This document shows, in pieces, positions 43,601 to 55,915 of a stretch of DNA of 64,000 nt. The stretch comes from Hofstenia miamia (lineage: Eukaryota; Xenacoelomorpha; Acoela): contig SCFE01000091.1 in the NCBI GenBank assembly GCA_004352715.1, positions 1,552,726 through 1,616,725 of the forward strand, read 5' to 3'. The position numbers and the translations under genes are program-made. Every line of letters starts with the position of its first letter. Positions within the stretch are counted from its first letter, which is position 1. The notes under the pieces are model-generated. The model saw only the letters and a program-made list of their open reading frames with translations. It was not told where the DNA came from and searched no databases.

Positions 43601-46600
43601 TGAAAATGTGTGAAAAAACAATGAAATAACTCCTTAACAAAACCATTTAGGCCCCTAAGATGTATTAAAGTTATAACATTTTGCTTCAAATGAGCTATCA
43701 ACCAAATTCCTATGTTGAGTAGTTTTCAAGATATGCCAATCTTTGCTACTTTTATCCTTCACTAAAAATTTCAATAATCTGACGTCACTTCTATTGCGTC
43801 AAATGATGTTGTATTTCAAAAATATTTTGACAGAGTGATTTTTTTTATCAAAATGCAAATTTTGACCAAGTTAAAGAAAAATCAGAGAACGTCGAGTTTT
43901 TTGGGACACCCTAATGTATATTCATGGAGATAGGTTTTGGGTTGCCCCTTCATAGGGGTATGGGATGAAAATATTATTTCTGATTAAAAAATTACGTGAA
44001 AGTTTAAATTCACAATGCCAAAATTGAGCATAGTGCTAAAAATCAAAGGCATTGGGTTTAATCGCGGCAGAAATTAATTGTGAAGATAAGTGTTGCAATA
44101 CCTATGGCCTATACTGTATATTAAATTTTAAAATGAATTTCAAATACTGAAATTGAGTCACCTGTGTGTCCAAATAGCGGTCAATAAACATAGCTATGTT
44201 GTAAGTTGTCTTTTTTCTCGATTCATTGTCAATAGATACTGAAAAGGCATTTAGAGATGTAATCATACTATCCATATCAATTCCAGCTGCTTGAGTAATC
44301 GACATCCAAACCAATCTAGGAAGATAAAAAAGTACAGCGCCAATCGATAATATTAGTGGAACCCATTGGTAGTATTCGATTTCATTGTCTTGTCCTTTAT
44401 CTTTGGCAAGCTCCACGGGCTCTCCCATTGGTATATAGTATGTATTTTTAATCCAGCAAAGATTATTACTATACTCAATCCAGGAATCCTTAAAGTGAGC
44501 AGGGCACATGCACTTAATACGTTCTCCTAAACAAATTAATTTAATGGCATCGCCGTATGTGTGACAGACTTCGATTTCAACATAAAATTACATTCCAAGA
44601 ATGATAAATCTCAATTATCTTAAAGTATATGGGTGCAATCCGGCTGCTGTAACCGGGCCTGGATTCACGGTGTAGCTTTGCTATTAAATGATGAAAAAGC
44701 CCATCCAGTATGACGCTGACCCATTCTGTTTTATCAGTCTTAATTTTGAATAAATATATTATAAATTCAATTTTCAAATGATCTAGAACCTCTTAGGGTT
44801 AAACAATAATTTTGTGTTAATTGAAATTTGAAACATTTGTGAAGATTTGCAATAAAAGCTTGAATGTTCAATTTCATTGCGTGTGAATTCGGCTCGCTCC
44901 GACGGTTGGTGCATTAAATCTTGAGTCGTGCCTTGCCCGGCCTGTTTTGCAATTCTGATTTTAATAGGCAAAATTTGCAAGCATATAAAATTGCTGAGCA
45001 TAAATGAAAAAGATATTCAAATACAATTTTTTTAAAAATTTTCGTATCATGTTGAGTTGATGCTGAGGAAATATTATCGAAATTTACTAGATTCAAATTG
45101 TAAAATTTGCTTAATTCAAAATGTTTGACATTAAATTAGCAGTTTTAATGGAGCTTTTGTTTTGTTTATAGATTGTAATCTTTATCTATGTAAAATTTCT
45201 AAAATTATATGTTCGCAGTATTTACAAAATATATATAGCATATAAAAAATGGATATTCACATAAATACGGTAGCAACAATAAACAACCTACAAAATTTTA
45301 ATAATAATAAATCCAGCTAAAACATTAATAACATTTCGAAATATTGAAAGTTCAAATTGAATTTTTATTTGTTCGTTTGCTGCTTGGTAATAATCTATGG
45401 TTGTTATTAATGTATTAGACTTTGTTTTAGGCTGGCATACATGTTGACATATTTTGGGTACAAGTATTAATGATAACCCAAACATGTATTGAATGTTTGC
45501 TACAATCTAAATCATGCAATTGGGCCATTTAACAATCCTATTTATTGGCTTTTATGTATAGTCCTTGCATATCTATAAACCAATGCATCCACAACTCTCT
45601 TACTCTTGGTAATATCCTCAATTCTTTAGGTATTGAAGGACCCGAACCACCTTTCTGATTTTACACTTGAAGACCTAAGTATATTGAAAATTTCTGCTTT
45701 TTTGTCACACCCAGACAATGACTGAATCAGTTGAAGCAATGTGTTGCCTCTCTTCAGAAATTATAATTATAATTAATATATATTACACTAAATCTGAAAA
45801 TTGCGTCTAACTTCAGATAGACAACTAACTTATTTTAAGATATCTGCCCTGAAACATATTTAAAAATCTCCTGGAATTCTGTTCCTGGGTTTCGTTCACG
45901 CAGGTACACTGTTGCATAACTTTCTCTCTTGAGGAATGATCAACGAATTTTTATATTTTGTGAAATATTCCATATCTTGAAAAGATAATTTCTGAGCAGG
46001 GAGTAAGTTTAGCAATGATATTAGAATTGATTTCAAGAACATTTATTTATGAAGAATATATTCTTGTAAATAATATAAATATATAATCTAATAATACATA
46101 AACTATTTCTAGTGTTGCTAAAATTGATCATTGAAATTCAAACGTACAGGGTATGTACTAAACATCTTATTTATTATTTGTAGGTGCAATATACAGATAA
46201 AAATACAGTCACTCAAAACAACATCATTTGTATTCAAAACAACAACATGAAAATATGTCGAATACTTTCTGCATTATTTTTATTCACAAATAATATTGTG
46301 AAGCAATAATTCATACTGAGAACACTGATAAGAAATTGAACCTGTATTTTATCACAGATATAACAAAGTTGATGAAGACTTAATGTTAATGGGATTCTCT
46401 TATCTAAAAATTTGGTGGAAAGGGCAACATTTCAAACAGTTTTCTAGAATATTGGTTGTTGAAGACGACTTTTAATATGGTTCTCTGCAAGCAAAAAAAA
46501 TTCTTCAAAAATTTATTATTTGTTATCTTCCTAATAATATGTGCATTATTACATGCCACATTGCGAAAAATATAAAAGAAATTAATAGTCCATAAAGAGG

Positions 46601-47498
46601 TTTCTTCCATTTCGAAAATTTCAACAGATAGTCTATAAACATATCAACACCACGTTTCAAGCGATTGTAGGTCCTATAAAGTTTGTAATTGTAAGATTTT
46701 TACAACTTTCTTATTATATATTTATGGATTAAATAATTATATTCATGCTCCTATAGAATAAATGTTATTGACAATATACATATACATCATAGTTGAGATA
46801 TAAAAATATGGAGGACATCAATAAAATGTTGACAGACGTCTTGACAAGGGGTAGAGATACGGTTTCTTTACGTAAATGTTGCGATGATGAAATTAACAGA
46901 ATTCAATGAATTTTATTTTTCGCAGTGCTTATTGATAAACCACAGTAATATTTGACCTTTATTTGACTTAAAAATATCGATAAGGTGCGTGGTTTAATTT
47001 GAATGAAAGGAGATAAAAACTGCATTTGTTTTGATAATATGTTGCTACGTCGTACTCTTGTGCCTTATTAATTATATTTTTAGCCCAATTGTGGACTTGT
47101 AAATGTAAATAGGCGCCAATTGCAGATTGGTTCAACACTAACCAACACAAATCTGTACTGAAATAAAAGAATTTTGCGCATTATACGCCTTTTCTTAAAG
47201 TCAACTGCTAGGTCTATTTAGTTATGATCAGGTAATAGACAAAATGGAACTAAGTCAGTCATATTTATTTTCCAGGGGTTCATTCCAATCCTAAGCAAAT
47301 TCTTCAAAAACTTCATGAAAATCCTTGTTGGTATTCCTTGGTTTGGAAATATTGGCAGTATTTTAGAGTATTTGTCATCATCAATTTTCGATTCCTTACT
47401 TTCGAAGTAAGTGAATATTTAGAGATGCTATATTTTCAATCCAAATATTATATAATGTGAGCTGATTATCAAACCAATTTTTCAGTATTCTATCTGAA

Positions 47499-47536
<38 letters not shown>

Positions 47537-48166
47537 GTATATAAAATGTATATATATAAATATGTATATTGTATATATATACACATGATGAATGACTAAA
47601 ACTAAAATTCTATATTCATTGTTGCTCCTACACACTCGTTGACCAAGTCACAAAATAAAACAGAAAAAATTTAACAAAGAACTTTGAATCTATCAATCGC
47701 TCACAGGATTTGATATTTTAGCTTACTATTTAGATTAATACAACTATCATGTACATCAGATTTAGCCTAATTGTATGAATTCAGAAGACATTTTTCAATA
47801 GCAGTTAAACTTCCCTATTCCTTAGTAGAATATCAAAAGCAACTTTGGAAGTGTTTGGCCTTGTCAGCAATGTATAGGATTAACCCTGGAATACATATTG
47901 AAGTTTAATAATGTTGCCCTTTGCTTGATAAAAGTCTCGAGAATATTTATTTAACAAGATACTTTCAATCCGCACTACATATATATGTTATTTATGTTTA
48001 TTTTAAGATTTCGAAAGCTTTTCATACCTGTAAACATAGTGGTTGTTAAGAAAACAGCCAAAAGCAGGAAAATCCATACAGTGTATTTGTGATTCACACG
48101 ATCAACAATGTCACCATCATTTCCAAATTTGGTCTTCTTTATTGTAGAAAATATTTGGATAATCAT
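39954..48166 (-). CDS. Innexin (gap-junction channel protein), three exons, 404 residues
   Basis: Innexins form hexameric channels that join the cytoplasm of neighbouring cells. Exons 48166-48028, 44526-44162 and 40664-39954 join in phases 1 and 0. Exon 1 has the N-terminus, DRVNHKYTVW and TM1 (about 29-45), ending ACAG|GTATGA. The split Gly opens the first loop, GERIKC.CP, with Cys52, Cys54 and Cys70 (NNLCWIKNTYY). YYQWVP, the innexin signature, is at 98-103, followed by TM2. Exon 2 ends CAG|GTGACT. Exon 3 carries TM3 (YIAVKVIYLINI), the second loop FPRNTFCDI..LQCVLPINLYNEK with Cys245 and Cys262, TM4 (about 273-295) and a cytoplasmic tail. Length is normal for the family. The third Cys (54) in loop 1 is unusual; two per loop is the rule. 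Introns are about 3.5 kb each; intron 2 contains opposite-strand ORFs. Confidence 0.93.
41304..42004. mobile_element. MITE-like element with about 28-bp inverted ends
   Basis: Left end 41304-41331 (GTTCAGTGTTAAAAGGGGGT TAAGTCAC) and right end 41975-42004 in reverse complement (GGGCTCAGTGTTAAAAGGGG ACTAAGGCAC) match at most positions. The 640-bp interior is AT-rich, with one 66-codon hydrophobic ORF on plus (41526-41726) of no known family. The superfamily is not determined; no clear target duplication is seen. Confidence 0.55.
42143..42649 (+). CDS. Unknown small secreted, possibly GPI-anchored protein nested in innexin intron 2
   Basis: 168 residues from ATG 42143; the frame extends four codons upstream only to a TTG. 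I do not recognise the family. Visible features: a hydrophobic N-terminus LLKICCIIYITGDIALC (probable signal peptide, about 1-22), a polar, helix-prone, Lys/Asp-rich middle (IEDKKTKGKTKNVKDIIDVY), then RYVDRYFGRYIKQLAAHITD, a small-residue stretch FGGTNN and a C-terminal hydrophobic run of about 18 residues ending one residue before the stop. N-terminal signal plus C-terminal hydrophobic tail with a preceding Gly/Thr/Asn stretch is the layout of GPI-anchored proteins; a C-terminal membrane anchor is the alternative. It is on the strand opposite the innexin. No AATAAA is seen soon after the stop. It may be an intact gene or a chance ORF; the length and organised ends favour a gene. Confidence 0.5.
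   Translation: MRGNLLKICCIIYITGDIALCLTLKNALQLGFYNELFSEIYAKPNPTQAKMDAAIKDDIEDKKTKGKTKNVKDIIDVYDALMFKPEVSELGLDASFYDKCVQKLNEIFGKYNVMRYVDRYFGRYIKQLAAHITDNDKVVKVHIFGGTNNINLNVVLVIICIIHYFILM
42831..43124 (+). pseudogene. Open frame without ATG, possible exon or pseudogene of unknown protein
   Basis: A 97-codon open frame ends at TAA 43122-43124. It reads HHPKEWPKHPDYVTAKKLIE, KFPYVNDAVESALSIVTNIH and further polar sequence to SVPKKYAA. The composition looks like protein rather than random AT-rich frame, and an acceptor-like TTTCTTAAG ends at 42855. It has no early ATG. It could be a 3' exon of a gene that includes the ORF at 42143-42649, or a retrocopied or transposon-derived scrap. I cannot name the family. 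Confidence 0.35.
43887..43913 (-). repeat. Solo mariner-type terminal repeat
   Basis: The minus strand reads TTAGGGTGTCCCAAAAAACT, closely resembling the ends of the mariner at 14664-16010 (TATAGGGCATCCCAAAAAAC). No partner end was found within about 1.4 kb, so it is probably a remnant. Confidence 0.45.
44162..44526 (-). CDS. Innexin exon 2 (first loop, YYQWVP, TM2, cytoplasmic loop)
   Basis: Starts after TTTGTTTAG (AG at 44528-44527) with the last two bases of a Gly codon and ends DTQ at the donor GTGACT (intron from 44161). It is 365 bases long and frame is kept on both sides. Confidence 0.9.
44527..48027 (-). other. Innexin intron 1
   Basis: 3.5 kb, GT at 48027-48026 and AG at 44528-44527. 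It holds a (TA)n/TGTA repeat at 47497-47582 and small ORFs without recognisable product. Confidence 0.8.
47497..47582. repeat. Imperfect (TA)n/(TG)n microsatellite
   Basis: TA runs with interspersed TGTA units over about 85 bases. Confidence 0.9.
48028..48166 (-). CDS. Innexin exon 1 (N-terminus and TM1)
   Basis: ATG at 48164-48166, 46 codons plus one base, donor GTATGA from 48027. It reads MIIQIFSTIKKTKFGNDGDI, then DRVNHKYTV, the usual run-up to innexin TM1. Confidence 0.88.
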
Positions 48167-50360
48167 TTTCTAGCTAAATTTCAATAGCAATAATTCAACA
48201 TTATATCAACATGTCTCCTACATGCAATTTGTTGAACTCTTTTATAAAATTCAAGTTTTGATTTCTAGCAGTTGTATGATACAATATAACTTTACAATCT
48301 ATATTTAAAATTATGTTATGATTTTTTGTTTTTTATTTCATGATATACCTGAATTCAGGCTCTTAACCTACCATCATTTTCATATTAATTATAAGTCTCA
48401 GCGTAATACAAACTTTATCCGACTTTTAAAAATCAAGGCAATGTTGCAATTATAGAATACATTTTCCCTAAAGGTCATGAATGATTTTCGGTCATAACTT
48501 AAAAATTGCTTTACATTTTGAACAAATTTCCAATTGTACTCCATCTAATATCATTTTCGAAATTTACTAGCGATTTATTTCGGCATTATTTTTTGAAATT
48601 TTTCAGGATTGAAGAAATTGAAGAAATTTACACAACTAAAATGCTCAAGTAATATGTTTATTGTGTCAAATTCAAGTATTCTCATAGAGAAAAATTAATT
48701 TCATGAGTGGGTACAAGAAATAAAATCTATAAATTCAAGATGCATTATTAAACTAACAGCTCAGGTAAAAATCATCAAAAAAATTTAAATATGATGTTAA
48801 CTTAGCAACTCAGTAGGAATGATAAAATCTGCATAGTAATGGTAATTATCGGGTTTGCCCTAAGTAGGGTTTTACCTTATGATTTGAAGTGGACCGCCAA
48901 TGCCACCACTACTACTACTAGGCTTTATTAAACTGCAAATAAAGAATAACAAAAATATAACAAACATAATTAATATTTACAAAAGTTAAGTGATTTTTTG
49001 CCATCACTACTTAAACATAAAAGGAGCCGTTTACATCCAATGCTTTCATACGAATTTTCCAAGAAATCGTATAGAATATCATAGACTTTCCTTTTACTAA
49101 TTTATATTTATGTTGATCGATGCTCATTGATAGTACTTTATAAGTAATATCGGGATATCGGGGGATCCTAAGACTAAAAATTTCGACATTACTAGCCTTA
49201 AATTAGACTCATTATGTTGAATAAAAAATTTATCTTATAAAAATATTCTTAAATGTTTCTTTAATACAATTTTTCTCCATAAAATCAATTTCTCTAATGC
49301 GTTTGCGTTTCAGTATATATTGCTGAGTAAAATGTATGACTTAAAAGCATGATTCTTGTTAAGAATTCAACAACAGTAAATAGAACTGTTTGTACTGTTT
49401 CTATGAAGTTTTCATAATGATAAATATCGTCATTTTTCGAAAATGATATTTTTGAATATTGTTTACAAGGAAATATTACTATAAGGCCTCTATTATTTGA
49501 GGCCTGCTTACTTTTGTCTCAAAGTTTATTCACATATGTTGTCATCCACATATATTTCATTTACGTCTTGTCAATATATAGTAAATAATTTCAAAAGAGC
49601 CAATCCTCATTTCGTTTTCCTGAATTCTTCGAAGAAATTTGAAAAAAATGTTGACTCCAACAATTTGTGAATAAACTTTGTATCTTAAAAAAAATTTGTT
49701 AATGAAATAAAAAAATTTCCATCATTGGATGCGTATACATTGACCTAACATAGGGTTAAGCATTTATTTAGTATATAATTCATCAGTAAAAAATCTATCA
49801 AATACTCTAATTATTGACTATGAAGCTCTTAGAAACTTTAATATGATAATCCTGCATGTTTGTGATTCTTGTAATAATAGGCAACGACTTCAATCTTTAC
49901 ATTTATATTTGCAGCACTTATGATATTTAAACGAAAACCAGAATAAGGTGGAATTATTAGAGGCGATTTTAATAGATTTTTGTGTGAAGACCTATTGCAG
50001 AGCTTATGTGAATGTCGGAAATTTAACAAGCTTATTACATACACTACAACATTAGTCAAATTCAGCGCTTGGAAAATTTAGTCACAGATTGGACATTGTT
50101 AGCTCCAGTGTTTAAAAATAACATACAGTTTTTGATCTTAGAAAAAAAAATTGGATTGTTTTTAAAACAAATTTGTTAGTATTAGTATCGATTCTGATAG
50201 AGTACACCATTAAAAAATTGATATGTCTTATGACGATTTCTATAAAACTAACTATTGTTAAGCTACTACTACAAGATAAATATAATGATATTAACTATCA
50301 AGAAAATGAACAATCCAGTTATAAAATTTAAGAAAACGTGGTTCAATAAAATTACAGACG
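48167..50360. other. Intergenic upstream of the innexin
   Basis: No gene or clear core promoter recognised. A short (ACT)4 tract lies near 48905-48918. Confidence 0.5.
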
Positions 50361-50639
50361 CTAATAATCAGAAAAAAGAAGGTTCTTGTATCTTCTTCTT
50401 ATTGTACAGATTTGATGGTTGGGATCCATCTCAGAATTGTAAAATTTTATGCTATATTTCAGAGAATGATCAAAACGTGTGCCCCCTCCATTCTTGTTAT
50501 GATAAACGATGCTATTTAATAAACTTAAATCGCCATCTACATATGATGGTGTTCCCAATGTAATAAAAAAAACACTGTGTGCAACAAAACCTACTAGGCC
50601 ACTCACTAATATAAATAATAGTTGCATTTTGTTGTGCAT
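50361..50639 (-). CDS. Uncertain small secreted or membrane protein ORF
   Basis: 92 codons from ATG 50637-50639. The N-terminus is hydrophobic (MQLLFILVSGLVGFVAHSVF) and could be a signal peptide or first membrane span, followed by FITLGTPSYVDGD and a basic C-terminus. The start resembles, only loosely, the first span of claudin/PMP22-like tetraspan proteins (hydrophobic span then ..TP.W). An antisense ORF overlaps it. No family is recognised and no other exon was found. Confidence 0.3.
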   Translation of the reverse strand: MHNKMQLLFILVSGLVGFVAHSVFFITLGTPSYVDGDLSLLNSIVYHNKNGGGTRFDHSLKYSIKFYNSEMDPNHQICTIRRRYKNLLFSDY

Positions 50640-52026
50640 AGGATAGAAACTCCTGAATAATACTTCAAACTAATTCTTATAGCAAATATCAAGTGTTAGT
50701 GTGATGAATATAATACCTTTAACAGCACAATCAATTGCTGCAAAGTATCTAAAATCTCTTCTAACAATATAATAAAATCATTTATACATTTAATTGAGTG
50801 TCTCAATATGTTTATGAACAACATTTTTCAATTTGCCTTGATGGACTATTATTGAATACTTGAACAAAACAGGCAAAAGTCAGTGTTTAATGCAGATTTT
50901 TTTCTCGACTAGATTTGCTTATGAACTAATATAATTGTTAAATAGTTATTTGAGAGCTGGTATCGTTTTAGTAAGACGTATTGGCTATAATGCTTCTTTG
51001 GACTATTCATTAAGAAATTGCTGGTTGGATCACTATTATTCCTGTCTGCAATCCAGACTTATTGAATTAGGAATAAGCTCGCAGATGAAAGCACGATTTG
51101 TTTCTGGATGAAGTTCTCACTCTAAAAGGCAGTATAAAAATCTTGAGGATTTACTATTTTTAACAACCTATTATAGAGCAAACTTATTAAGAAATTTTTA
51201 TGCTATTTCTAAACTGTACAGATTTTGTATTTAAGTTGGAGCTGCCATGGAAAAATCATTGTCAAAAATAGAAACTAAATAATGTGCAATGTTGAAATTA
51301 ATAAGCTGCCATAAATAATCCCACATGATTCATGTATAAGTTTATTCATTTAAAATATAAAAGCGCAAATTTAAAGTGTTTTACAGAATAGTTGATAAAG
51401 GATAATGTATATTAATGTCATAATGATGTAACTTTAAGAGTATCCTACAATATGAAAGCAAAAGTAACCTTTAAGTATGTGTAAACGCGAATATCGTCTC
51501 ACAGCACAAGGCACTGAGATGTGTTTGCACACCAACGCGCCTGTTTACACGAAATGTTTACTGCCTCTCTCACCACACATTAATGTGCATTGCTATTGGA
51601 ATATTTCATGTTATCATATAATGTTTACCGTAGGTAAATTTAAATTCAATTTTACATTACAGTCTCGCAATTCTTGTACTTTAAACTGTTTGATATGTGA
51701 AAATCACATGGAGTTGTTCATAAACGCAAAGCAACTTTAAGTACGTTACCCACGTTGTTTTTTGAATTTTTCCAAATATTTTTGCATGATATGAGCGAGG
51801 GGATTTAGATTTTCCATAGAAATCTTGTATATGCATGTAGGCAAAAGAAAAATAAGACGTATGTCAACTGCATTCATACGTAAAACTCCAAAATATAATG
51901 ATGAAGAATCAATTATGAGCATCTACAGTGTACATTGAGCTTTTTACAAATAATAAAATCAAATTTTACGTGCTAAACGGCATCTCAAAATTTCTAATAC
52001 GAAATCCATTCACGATTCTGAAATAT
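50640..52026. other. Intergenic, no confident gene
   Basis: An 87-codon plus-strand ORF at 51477-51740 starts in a locally GC-richer patch bounded by an inverted pair GTGTAAACGCG (51479) / CGCGCCTGTTTACAC (51536). It has no recognisable product. Confidence 0.35.
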
Positions 52027-53160
52027 ACAGTACTGGCCAAAAGTTTGGCAACAGTAACCTGTCTAAAGCGTGTCTTATGCTATTTCCTGGAAACTTCGTA
52101 AAAGTCCTGGATTTCCCAATTTTTTTCTTACAATTTACAACAGATTCATTTAGCTAATCAAATTAACACAACTTTAGATTTACACACAATACATTTTCAC
52201 TGAAAAAGCACAATCATTATAGTTTGAAATATGGTCCGTGGTAGTGAAATTTCACCAACAAAGCGTGCTCAAATTCATATCTTGTACGAGGAGGGGTACA
52301 ATTATAGCACTATAGCTGTTAAAATGGTCGTGTCAGTATCTTCGGTATCCAGAAGTGTTACTCGCTATCAGCAAAGTTTTTCCTCTCGCAAGCGGTCAGC
52401 AAGACCAAAAGTGGCAACCCCTCAGACTGACCATCTCATTCACCGTTATGTCGTCAACCATTCTCTTCATCTTCTGAAGTCAAAGCAAATCTAGGTGCGG
52501 TAGTGCAAAATGTATCAACACGCACCATTAGGCGCCGATTGAATACTACCTTTGACCTTCCATAATGCAAACCGGCAGCCAAACCCTGATTTTTTTCGAA
52601 GAACATTCGAGACCAGTTGCACTTCTGCAGGCAATAACAGCACTACACCCCTGAGATGTGGCATCAAGTAATGTTTAGTGACGAATCCAAGATTTGCCAG
52701 TTTACATCATACCGGCCACAAGGTTGACAACCAAGAAACCAAAAATTCAACACTTTACATGCAACAAACTGTCCGCTCAGCACCTTCTGTCATTATTTGG
52801 GGTGCTATAACTGCGAATGGGCGCGATCGTCTGCATTTTGTTCCTCACAACGAGACAGTTACACCCAAGGCCTACCTCAAAATAATTCAGGAGAAAGTTC
52901 CCATGTTTATGCAGCTTCAGGGAACATCTGTACTACAACAAGATGGTGTTCCTTGCCACAGCGCCAAAGGTGTGAAACAGTGGATTGCATCACAAGACTT
53001 TCGGCTGCTTGAGAACTGGCTGGGAGACTCCGCAGACCTCAACGTCATAGAAAATTGCTGGCATCACATCAAAAACTGTCTGAGGAAGCGCCAATGCACA
53101 TCACTCGACGATCTGAAGGAGCAAATTAAAGTGGTATGATGCACAGAAATTACTGATGAN
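52027..53160 (+). mobile_element. Tc1-like transposon, broken transposase, right end lost
   Basis: The left end is CAGTACTGGCCAAAAGTTTG after TA, the common Tc1 TIR type. The transposase starts at ATG 52231 with the two-part helix-turn-helix region (RGSEISPTKRAQIHILYEEG, YSTIAVKMVVSVSSVSR). Frameshifts and stops follow between 52490 and 52680. The catalytic part is readable at 52678-53139: VMFSDES (first Asp), IWGAIT, VLQQDGVPCHSAKGVKQWI (second Asp) and LGDSADLNVIENCWHHIKN (the SPDLNPIE block). The sequence then hits a single N and a (TA)n tract at 53160, where the right TIR should be. It is a dead copy. Confidence 0.88.

Positions 53161-53191
<31 letters not shown>
53161..53191. repeat. (TA)n microsatellite at an assembly join
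   Basis: TA run directly after the single N at 53160, cutting off the Tc1 element. Confidence 0.85.
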
Positions 53192-53193
<2 letters not shown>

Positions 53194-54194
53194 CATTTTG
53201 CAATTTATCGTAACTCATAAAGGTTCTGTTTCGTGTTATGATCCTATTATCATTTTTTGCACTGTTTCATCATGTTCAGCTTGTCCACTTCAATCTTGCA
53301 TGCAGAAAAGTTTACAATCTAGGGTAGATAATTTCCCATATTTAAAAGACACTTTTTCATTTTGCAAGTTTTAGAATAGAACAACATAATCCTGACATTT
53401 AGCATTATATGAAAGAACGGTTTGTCGATTTGATTTAATTCGTCAACTAGTTTGGTAAATGAATTAAATGTACGTCTAGTAGAACCTCAATTCATCTTGG
53501 CCTATGTCTAGCCTGTAGATAACCCGTTCGTTTGACATGTGGGGCTTAAACGTTCTCTTTGGAATGTTTTGTATGTAAAGTCAATGTTGCAATTAAGATA
53601 TGGAATAACTTAGATCATGAAATTCAAATCGAAAAAAGCTACAAGAAATTCAGAAAAAAATTGCTCTTTGATAGACAATGCATTGTTAACGATAATAACA
53701 CATTACACTCATTTGAAAGTTTTGTATAGCACAAATATTTATTATATATATTCATTATTATTTTTTAAGTACATGTAGCTTGTAGTTTGTATCTTTGTAT
53801 TAGTAAATTAAACCAATTGTAACATCCGCTACCAAGCTCTAACTCACGTTGACTAATTCCTTTTGAATGCAATTCTGTGTTAAGTGCGGGTAGGGATGTA
53901 CATTTACTACTGCATTACTCTATTAACACTCTTAGTTAACTTTGATTAACTGTGTAGTAATTGAACATTATTTAGGTGTGGGCAGAATGTTGCAGTTCTC
54001 CTCTTCACTGATCTTTCATGAGGCCTTCAGCTGACTCTGATCTGTGAAGCTCCCAACAAGTAATTGTTTCATCATTAATAGATGGTTTCCAGATCTCAGC
54101 TCGATGACGTGCCTTATGTGTTCCCTACCCTGACTCAGTGCAACCCTCAAGGCTGGATGTAACTGACTTAAACTCAATTTGTAATGTGTAATTT
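53192..54194. other. Intergenic, no gene recognised
   Basis: AT-rich with a short GTGCGGGTAGGGATGTA motif near 53885, reminiscent of the hAT end at 11809. No ORF of note. Confidence 0.45.
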
Positions 54195-54573
54195 ATACTT
54201 GCAACCGGGCAGTGTCACTAGCTGCTTAATAAATATTCATTCAGCCATTACCAAAAAATACTGGCTTTAATTAATTTAAATAACTAAATAGATAATTACT
54301 TGAAGCTTCCTAACTTACATTTATTTATTAATACATGCTCAGTCTCGTTACCGGTCTATTTATAGGTCACCTACAAAGTCTAATTAATATAAAATATAAT
54401 AAACTACGATTGGTTATCCAACCATTTTCTCTGAGGTTTCGTTATTGCATACATGTCAATGAATGAATCAATAGTCAGCTAAATGGAGAAAACTCCTAAT
54501 CGTATCCCTAACATAAATGCAGTTTCATGGCTTGGATCAAGGACCCTCGAATCGCTCCCAATGTGTGCCCTCG
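54195..54573. repeat. Duplicated segment A, first copy
   Basis: 379 bp nearly identical to 55916-56294, differing at a few bases (for example CCTAATCG versus CCTATTCG). It ends exactly at a single N (54574). Confidence 0.9.
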
Positions 54574-54574
54574 N

Positions 54575-54852
54575 TTTTTGAAGAAGCCCTGATCTTATAT
54601 TGTTACATTAAAATAATTACTTTATATATGTGGGTTATTCTAGTTATGCATAAAAATTCTCAATAAATATATTGCTTACCCTATAATAAATTTGCTTTTA
54701 AACATTTAAATGATAGCAATTTTGGGTTGTTTGTTATGGATAATTTAGCATAAATGCTAAAATTCAAGCAAATTTCATGCACTATCTGTTGATTGATATC
54801 AAATATAAAAATAAATTGATATAAAGGATAACTTCAATACATTTATGAACTG
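54575..54852. other. Unrelated 278-bp insert between two single Ns
   Basis: AT-rich, bounded by N at 54574 and 54853, and absent from the second copy of the duplication. Probably a misplaced small contig. Confidence 0.55.
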
Positions 54853-54853
54853 N

Positions 54854-55914
54854 CTCCCAATGTGTGCCCTCGCCACTACTAATGCATCGACTGTTTAGCT
54901 TGACATGATTTAATAATAAGCAAACCGAAATAAATCTAAAGATAATATTTTCGAAGAATTTATTTCAACAGTTTATTTATAGTTCCAGATCCAAAAGTAC
55001 CTGTTGATTTTGAATTTTAAATCGTCTGCCAAGATGGCTGAAAAATAATGGAAGTGATATTGCCCAATCCGTTTTTGCCAAATCGTTTCAGCAAGTACTA
55101 TTTGGTAAATATTGTTTCTTAGTTGCATTTTACAAAATTAATGATGATAAATTTAAAATTAATTTGATTTACAAAATCAATAGTGGTAGCATGAACAATC
55201 ACCAAATGATATAATGTGGGTTTTTGAAAGCAATGGTGGGCATTTGCTGGAACAAACATCACTAATGGGCCACTATCAAATGCCACCTCTAAAAATATAA
55301 CATATTTGAATTATATTTCTTTGAATGCATTCTTAATTTTATAAAAACAAGAGATAATTTCTCATGAAATAAATCATGTATCTCAAAAATCAAATTTTAA
55401 ATGTTACAATTATCTTGTGTCTTTTTTCAATAATATTTAACATATATAAACATGATATAAACTTAATAAATTTACATGTGTTGCTAAATAAAATGGTTTG
55501 TAAGGTTTTTGAATTCATATCAAATTGCTCTGTGGCTATTTGAATTTGCTTGGATTGCATATTCATGATATTGAATATGCTACCTTTGTTTTAACTACTT
55601 TTACTAATGGGAAATTGCATTACAATTTATATTGAATTTTAGTCATTATCACCTATAGGCCAAAACTAGGGTTTTCAAGTTGAATTTAAGTTACTTAGTC
55701 TGAGTTCCAGTTTTTGTCTTTCAAGTTTAATGTAGCATAATCCATAAAAGAATAAAGATAGAAGGAAAACAACCAAGATCAAATATCAATTTAACATAAA
55801 ACTTATTTATATTACTTTTGTACTTTTAATAGATTAGCATCAAGTCATGTTATTTGAAAATTTTGTAAAGCAAGTATTTGCCACTTAGCTATTTAGACAA
55901 ATCTCATGTGGACA
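54854..55914. repeat. Duplicated segment B, first copy
   Basis: 1061 bp matching 56276-57336 with scattered single-base differences (for example AAATAATGG versus AACTAATGG). It ends at the N at 55915. Confidence 0.9.
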
Positions 55915-55915
55915 N

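Noticed and set aside
46404-47150. Minus-strand ORFs in innexin intron 1 as further exons
   Set aside because: The innexin joins perfectly in frame from 48028 to 44526; no extra sequence is expected between TM1 and the first loop.
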